Below, one piece after another: positions 57,878 to 64,000 of a DNA stretch of 64,000 nt. How positions within the stretch are numbered: position 1 is the stretch's first letter; each line of letters begins with the position of its first letter. The stretch covers positions 1 through 64,000 of the forward strand of contig OY811986.1 of assembly GCA_963681505.1 (NCBI GenBank), read 5' to 3'. This DNA is from Eunapius fragilis. Taxonomy: Eukaryota > Porifera > Demospongiae > Spongillida > Spongillidae. Under the pieces are notes generated by a model. The model searched no databases. It was not told the DNA's origin and worked only from the letters and a program-made list of their open reading frames with translations. The position numbers were made by a program, and so were the translations under genes.

Positions 57878-58267
57878 CTATAGTGGCACATTGTAATGTA
57901 CCTCACAATTGGTTCTTTAAACTGGGACGAAAAACCCATTCAACACATGTACATACATTATATACAGCACAACCAGTTAGCGGTCCAGAAACCGAAACAC
58001 GCATGCGCGGCCACATACATCACACCCCTCCACCCTTAGTTTCCAATTGTGGGGGTTGCGCCATGGGACAATAGGGAAACCAAGTCTTTTTCATTAGCGG
58101 TATGCAGCGGGTATTGGCCTTCCTGTGGTAGCCTCTGAGACATACGGCGTGCCATTCTCCATTGCGCGATCAATAATGAATCGATGGTGCTCGGTTGACA
58201 CAAGAGCAGCCCGTTTACATGACGATTATCCTTCTCGGTGGCAGGATACAAGTAATACATACATCCT

Positions 58268-58662
58268 CCCCGGTGGCGTACATCTAATTGCGCATATATT
58301 GGAAACCGTTAAGCTTTCTAATGGGATCATTGCTTAGGTAAGCGTGTTCATTATTACTGTCTTAAGTGGTTAAAGCCAAACATTTTTTTTGTAAAAAAGG
58401 AACAACGAGGTTTAAATAAACCGGCGGTGAGACCTATTCAACCAGCTCAAGAAGTGGTGGTCCCTCAACCTGTTTATACGCCAGATGACGGAGTACCGCG
58501 GATCGGGGATCACGGCGGATGACGGCGTACCGGGGATCAATACTTCCAATCAAATGAAATGCTGAGCTTTAACCACTTATGACAGTAATAACGAGCACGT
58601 ATACCTAAGCAACGATCCCATTAGAAGGCTTAATGGTTTCCAATAAATGCGCAATTAGATGT
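58268..58662. mobile_element. MITE-like element with arms of about 100 bp
   Basis: The left arm (about 58266-58365: GTACATCTAATTGCGCATAT, GAAACCGTTAAGC, TAATGGGATCATTGCTTAGG) and right arm (about 58564-58663: the reverse complements with some substitutions) flank about 195 bp. It is non-coding. It lies in the gap between EGF exons at 57877 and 59406. Confidence 0.78.
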
Positions 58663-58663
58663 A

Positions 58664-59261
58664 CTAAAAATCATTTTTTTTAATTACCAATGCCCATTCC
58701 TACTGTTGTGATAGTTGAGGACAGTATTATGTAATACCCTTGACACGTATCTAAACAACACATGCTTCTCATTAGTGATAAAATCAACCATGAAGAAATT
58801 TAAAATTGTGTCTTGCCCTTTAACCTTCTGCAGTTCCCAGAAATAGCTGATACTCAGACTTTTTATGTTTTTAAAATGTAAAGGACAATTAACAGTTTTC
58901 ATATACAAAAACAAAATTCTTGAGTATCACCCTGCAAGTGATCTAAATATTGAAAATCGTGCTGTATAAACATTTATTCGTTAACCCTTTCGCCTCTCCC
59001 ACAGAAACATATTATAGTCGGATTGTACACTAAGAGAGCTTCAATTTGATGCCAACAATAGCAACACAGGTTCTGTGAGTAGGGAGTTATGAGTCTTCAA
59101 AGTGGAAAACGATCAATTATTCATGATGGTGTTAATTCGAAAACCACTCATGCGATTTTGAAAATTAATGCGTTAAAGTAACATCCATATTGGGTCAAGC
59201 AAATATGATAAATTGCACACAAATCTGAGGGGTGCTGTCCAATTACTTCCTGACAGCCCCT
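58664..59261. other. Unassigned intronic sequence
   Basis: AT-rich, no gene. A short minus-strand open frame at 58684-58914 shows no domain and no splice signals. Confidence 0.4.
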
Positions 59262-59332
59262 TGCTTTGTGCACCACCATTCCCTTCAAATCCTATATCCC
59301 ACCAACTTTCTCATTGAGAAGGTTTTTTATTT
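59262..59332. mobile_element. Right-end fragment of the MITE seen at 52760
   Basis: Matches the right arm of the 52760-53020 element (TTCAAATCCTATATCCCACC, AACTTTCTCATTGAGAAGGT). It abuts a truncated EGF exon on its right side. Confidence 0.75.
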
Positions 59333-59333
59333 A

Positions 59334-59360
59334 CAAGTTCAATGTGCACTCATTGATATC
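59334..59360 (-). pseudogene. Truncated EGF exon, 5' end only
   Basis: Only the acceptor-side end (reading ATATCAATGAGTGCACATTG on the minus strand) remains, next to the MITE fragment. The insertion or an associated deletion removed the rest. Confidence 0.7.
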
Positions 59361-59405
59361 AACGTAAACACAATAAATTCATGAAAATGAGGAACTTCTA
59401 TTTAC

Positions 59406-62400
59406 CTGAACAGGTCATGTTATCTGCTCCTAGTTGATAGCCAGAGTAACATGAGCAGTAATAGCTTCCAATGGTGTTGGTGCAATTTTGACTGCATCCA
59501 CTTATATTTAATGCGCACTCATTGATGTCTGTAAATAATATTTCCTTACAGTACACAGGAATGACCCAATGGTAAAGATATTCTACTTACCTAAACAGGT
59601 CATATTATCAGCTGCAAGTTGATAACCAGAGTGGCAGGAGCAGTAATAGCAGTAGATGTGCATGCATGTACACATTTAATAGTACATTTACTAATAAACT
59701 CACCTGAACAGCTCTTAAGATTAACTGCAAGTTGATAACCAAAGTAGCATGAGCAGCAATAGTTTCCAATGGTATTGGTGCAATTCTGAGAACATCCACT
59801 GATGTTCAATGTACACTCATTGATGTCTATAAATAATATTTCCCTTCAGTACACAGGAATGACCCAATGGTAAAGATACTCTACTTACCAGAACAGGTCA
59901 CATTATCAGCTGCAAGTTGATAACCAGAGTAACATGAGCAGTAATAACTCCCAATGGTGTTGATGCAATTTTGACTGCATCCACTAGTATTCAATGTGCA
60001 CTCATTGATATCTAAGTAAACAGAATAAATTCATGAAAACGATGATGGACTTCTATTTACCTGAACAGGTAATGTTATCTGCTGCTAGTTGATTACCAGA
60101 GTAGCATGAGCAGTAATAGTTTCCAATGGTGTTAGTGCAATTTTGATTACATCCACTGATATTCAATGTACACTCATTGATGTCTGTAAATAGTATTTTC
60201 TTACAGTATACAGGAATGACCCAATGGTATAGATATTCTACTTACCTAAACAGGTCATATTATCAGCTGCAAGTTGATAACCAGAGTGGCAGGAGCAGTA
60301 ATAGCTCCCAATGGTGTTGATGCAATTTTGACTGCACCCATATATATTTGATGTGCACTCATTGACATCTTAAGTAATCACAATTATTCATGGAATTGAA
60401 ACAGTTTTATTTACCTGAACAGGTCTTAAGATCCGTTGCTATTTGATAACCAGAGTAGCATGAGCAGTAATAGTATCCAATTGTGTTGGTGCAATTCTGA
60501 TTACATCCACTGTTATTCAAAGTACACTCATTGATGTCTATAAATAATAATATTTTCTTACAATATACAGAAATGACCATGGTAAAGATACTCTACTTAC
60601 CAGAACAGGTCACATTATCAGCTGCAAGTTGAAAACCAGAGTAACATGAGCAGTAATAGCTCCCAATGGTGTTGGTGCAATTTTGACTGCATCCACTGGT
60701 ATTCAATGTGCACTCATTGATATCTAAGTAAACATAGTAAATTCATGAAAATGATGATGGACTTCTATTACCTGAACAGGTCATGTTATCTGATGCTAGG
60801 TGATAACCAGAGTTGCATGAGCAGTAATATATCCCAATGGTGTTGATGCAATTTTGACTGCATCCACTGGTATTCAATGTGCACTCATTGATATCTAAGT
60901 AAACATAATAAATTCTTAAAAACGATGATGGACTTCTATTTACCTGAACAGGTAATGTTATCTGCTGCTAGTTGATAACCAGGGTAGCATGAGCAGTAAT
61001 AGTTTCCAATGGTGTTGATGCAATTTTGACTGCATCCACTGGTATTCAATGTGCACTCATTGATATCTAAGTAAACACAATAAATTCTTAAAAACGATGA
61101 TGGACTTCTATTTACCTGAACAGGTAATGTTATCTGCTGCTAGTTGATAACCAGGGTAGCATGAGCAGTAATAGTTTCCAATGGTGTTGATGCAATTTTG
61201 TGTACATCCACTGATATTCAATGTACACTCATTGATGTCTGTAAATAATAATAATTTCATACAGAACTCAGAAATGACCCAATGGTAAAGATACTCTACT
61301 TACCAGAACAGGTCATATTATCAGCTGCAATTAGATAACCAGAATAGCATGAGCAGTAATAGCTCCCAATGGTGTTGGTGCAATTTTGACTGCATCCACT
61401 GGTATTCAATGTGCACTCATTGATATCTAAGTAAACGCAATAAATTCATGAAAACGATGATGGACTTCCATTTACCTGAACATGTCATGTTATCTGCTGT
61501 TAGGTGATAACCAGAGTTGCATGAGCAGTAATAGATCCCAATGGTGTTAGTGCAATTTTGATTACATCCACTGATATTCAATGTACACTCATTGATGTCT
61601 GTAAACAGTATTTTCTTACAGTATACAGATATGACCCATGACAAAGATATTCTACTTACCAGAACAGGTCATATTATCAGCTGCAAGTTGATAACCAGAG
61701 TAGCATGAGCAGTAATAGCTCCCAATGGTGTTGGTGCAATTTTGACTGCATCCACTGGTATTCAATGTGCACTCATTGATATCTAAGTAAACGCAATAAT
61801 TTCATGAAAATGATGATGGACTTCTATTACCTGAACAGGTCATGTTATCTGCTGCTAGTTGATAACCAGAGTAGCATGAGCAGTAATAGATCCCAATGGT
61901 GTTGATGCAATTTTGACTGCATCCACTGGTATTCAATGTGCACTCATCGATATCTAAGTAAACATAATAAATTCATGAAAACGATGATGGACTTCTATTT
62001 ACCTGAACAGGTCATGTTATCCGCTGCTAGTTGATAACCAGGGTAACATGAGCAGTAATAGTTTCCAATGGTGTTGATGCAATTTTGTGTACATCCACTG
62101 ATATTCAATGAACACTCATTGATGTCTGTAAATAATAATATTTTCTTACAGAACTCAGAAATGACCCAATGGTAAAGATACTCTACTTACCAGAACAGGT
62201 CATATTATCAGCTGCAATTTGATAACCAGAGTAACATGAGCAGTAATAGATCCCAATGGTGTTGATGCAATTTTGACTGCATCCACTGGTATTCAATGTG
62301 CACTCATTGATATCTAAGTAAACATGGTAAATTCATGAAAATGATGATGGACTTCTATTACCTGAACAGGTCATGTTATCTGATGCTAGGTGATAACCAG

Positions 62401-64000
62401 AGTTGCATGAGCAGTAAGAGCTTCCAATGGTGTTGACGCAATTTTGTGTGCATCCACTGATATTCAATGAACACTCATTGATGTCTGCAAATAATAATGT
62501 TCCTTTGCAGTAAACAGAAATGATCCATGGTAAAGATATTCTACTTACCTGAGCAGGTCATATTATCAGCTGCAATTTGATAACCAGAGAAGCATGAGCA
62601 GTAATAGCTCCCAATGGTGTTGATGCAATATTGACTGCATCCACTGGTATTCAATGTGCACTCATTGATGTCTGTAAATAATAATTTTTTCTTACAGTAT
62701 ACAGAAATGAAGAAAGGTAAAGATACTCTACATACCAGAACAGGTCATACTATCAGCTGCAAGTTGATAACCAGAGTAACATGAGCAGTAATAGCTCCCA
62801 ATGGTGTTGGTGCAATTTTGACTGCATCCACTGGTATTCGATGTGCACTCATTGATATCTAAGTAAACACAGTAAATTCATGAAAATGATGATGGACTTC
62901 TATTACCTGAACAGGTCATGTTATTTGCTGCTAGTTGATAACCAGAGTAGCATGAGCAGTAATAGTTTCCAATGGTGTTGATGCAATTTTGTGTACATCC
63001 ACTGATATTCAATGTACACTCATTGATGTCTGTAAATAATAATAATTTCTTACAGAACTCAGAAATGACCCAATGGTAAAGATACTCTACTTACCAGAAC
63101 AGGTCATATTATCAGCTGCAATTAGATAACCAGAATAGCATGAGCAGTAATAGCTCCCAATGGTGTTGGTGCAATTTTGACTGCATCCACTGGTATTCAA
63201 TGTGCACTCATTGATATCTAAGTAAACGCAATAAATTCATGAAAACGATGATGGACTTCCATTTACCTGAACATGTCATGTTATCTGCTGTTAGGTGATA
63301 ACCAGAGTTGCATGAGCAGTAATAGTTTCCAATGGTGTTAGTGCAATTTTGATTACATCCACTGATATTCAATGTACACTCATTGATGTCTGTAAACAGT
63401 ATTTTCTTACAGTATACAGATATGACCCATGACAAAGATATTCTACTTACCAGAACAGGTCATATTATCAGCTGCAAGTTGATAACCAGAGTAGCATGAG
63501 CAGTAATAGCTCCCAATGGTGTTGGTGCAATTTTGACTGCATCCACTGGTATTCAATGTGCACTCATTGATATCTAAGTAAACGCAATAGTTTCATGAAA
63601 ATGATGATGGACTTCTATTACCTGAACAGGTCATGTTATTTGCTGCTAGTTGATAACCAGAGTAGCATGAGCAGTAATAGATCCCAATGGTGTTGATGCA
63701 ATTTTGAGTACATCCACTGGTATTCAATGTGCACTCATCGATATCTAAGTAAACATAATAAATTCATGAAAACGATGATGGACTTCTATTTACCTGAACA
63801 GGTCATGTTATCTGCTGCTAGTTGATAACCAGGGTAACATGAGCAGTAATAGTTTCCAATGGTGTTGATGCAATTTTGTGTACATCCACTGATATTCAAT
63901 GAACACTCATTGATGTCTGTAAATAATAATATTTTCTTACAGAACTCAGAAATGACCCAATGGTAAAGATACTCTACTTACCAGAACAGGTCATATTATC
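59406..64000 (-). CDS. Array of 25 intact and one partial calcium-binding EGF exons (partial gene)
   Basis: Minus-strand gene running in from beyond 64000. Every intact exon is exactly 123 bp, phase 1-1, 41 residues, six Cys: [20 protein letters not shown] type, then [14 protein letters not shown]. Lower ends are 59406, 59704, 59889, 60061, 60246, 60415, 60601, 60772, 60944, 61116, 61304, 61476, 61660, 61831, 62003, 62191, 62362, 62549, 62736, 62907, 63095, 63267, 63451, 63622, 63794; one cut by the edge ends at 63982. Introns are 47-66 bp except around the broken exon near 59592. Each repeat has the D-I-N-E-C calcium site, Cys-x-Asn-x4-Tyr-x-Cys-x-Cys hydroxylation pattern and NxS/T sites. 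Known tandem cbEGF domains form rigid calcium-dependent rods in extracellular or receptor proteins. With the membrane exon at 45.7 kb this would be a large type I surface protein; ligand and name unknown. Confidence 0.85.
59591..59652 (-). pseudogene. Truncated EGF exon, 3' half only
   Basis: The donor side is intact (GTAAGTAG) and the [14 protein letters not shown] part is readable, but at 59652 the match stops and unrelated sequence follows (GTAGATGTGCATGCATGTAC). The first four Cys are missing. If spliced in, it would disturb the reading of the array. Confidence 0.7.
61116..64000 (-). repeat. 1,791-bp tandem segmental duplication within the EGF array
   Basis: Exon ends at 61116, 61304, 61476, 61660, 61831, 62003 and 62191 recur at exactly +1,791 (62907, 63095, 63267, 63451, 63622, 63794, 63982), with introns nearly identical too (for example 61261-61520 against 63052-63311). 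Ten exons make one unit. The right copy runs off the window. Confidence 0.93.

Overview
The window looks like nuclear DNA of an animal, most plausibly a demosponge. The evidence is spliced genes with very short introns (about 47-78 bp), a long row of phase 1-1 calcium-binding EGF exons ahead of a single-pass membrane exon, several decayed Ty3/gypsy retrotransposons, and a very large load of satellite DNA. The sponge assignment is inference; no marker gene fixes it. I see no rRNA, tRNA or prokaryotic feature.

Layout. 0.9-3.8 kb: a five-exon minus-strand gene for a SET-domain-like protein of about 873 aa, whose exon phases chain without a break. 4.1-8.7 kb: complex, partly tandem repeats, including a roughly 1.1 kb direct duplication. 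9.28-9.41 kb: a perfect 62-bp inverted repeat. 10.7-17.7 kb: three tandem copies of a 2.7-2.95 kb macrosatellite, two of them carrying G-rich 43-bp minisatellite arrays, with short CCCTAA runs in each. 17.7-20.3 kb: a satellite of about 205 bp that opens with an inverted copy. 20.3-40.7 kb: about 20 kb of two alternating minisatellites, each built round a perfect palindrome (GACTCCTGCAGGAGTC every 32-34 bp; TTGCTCCCGCGGGAGCAA every 52 bp). They share identical junctions, flip orientation, and form a higher-order repeat. A 3.66-kb element with 12-bp terminal inverted repeats and a probable 5-bp target duplication sits inside one array, and other array copies supply empty sites.

40.7-52.2 kb: remains of at least four Ty3/gypsy elements, all broken by stops, frameshifts or deletions, with other repeats between them. 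45.6-46.3 kb holds the membrane-spanning exon and the last EGF exon of a minus-strand gene. 52.7-59.3 kb: palindromic MITE-like elements, five closely spaced pairs of 16-bp palindromes, and two further EGF exons. 59.4-64.0 kb: 25 intact and one edge-truncated 123-bp EGF exons, with a 1,791-bp segment duplicated in tandem at the right end.

Two cellular genes are well supported: the SET-like gene and the EGF-array transmembrane gene. If the EGF and membrane exons belong to one gene, a mobile-element-filled intron of roughly 11.5 kb separates its penultimate and last EGF exons. Both ends of that gene (N-terminus and cytoplasmic tail) are missing or unrecognised. The rest of the window is repeats, transposon remains and unassigned sequence. 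Most long open frames in 20-40 kb are stop-free satellite, not genes.
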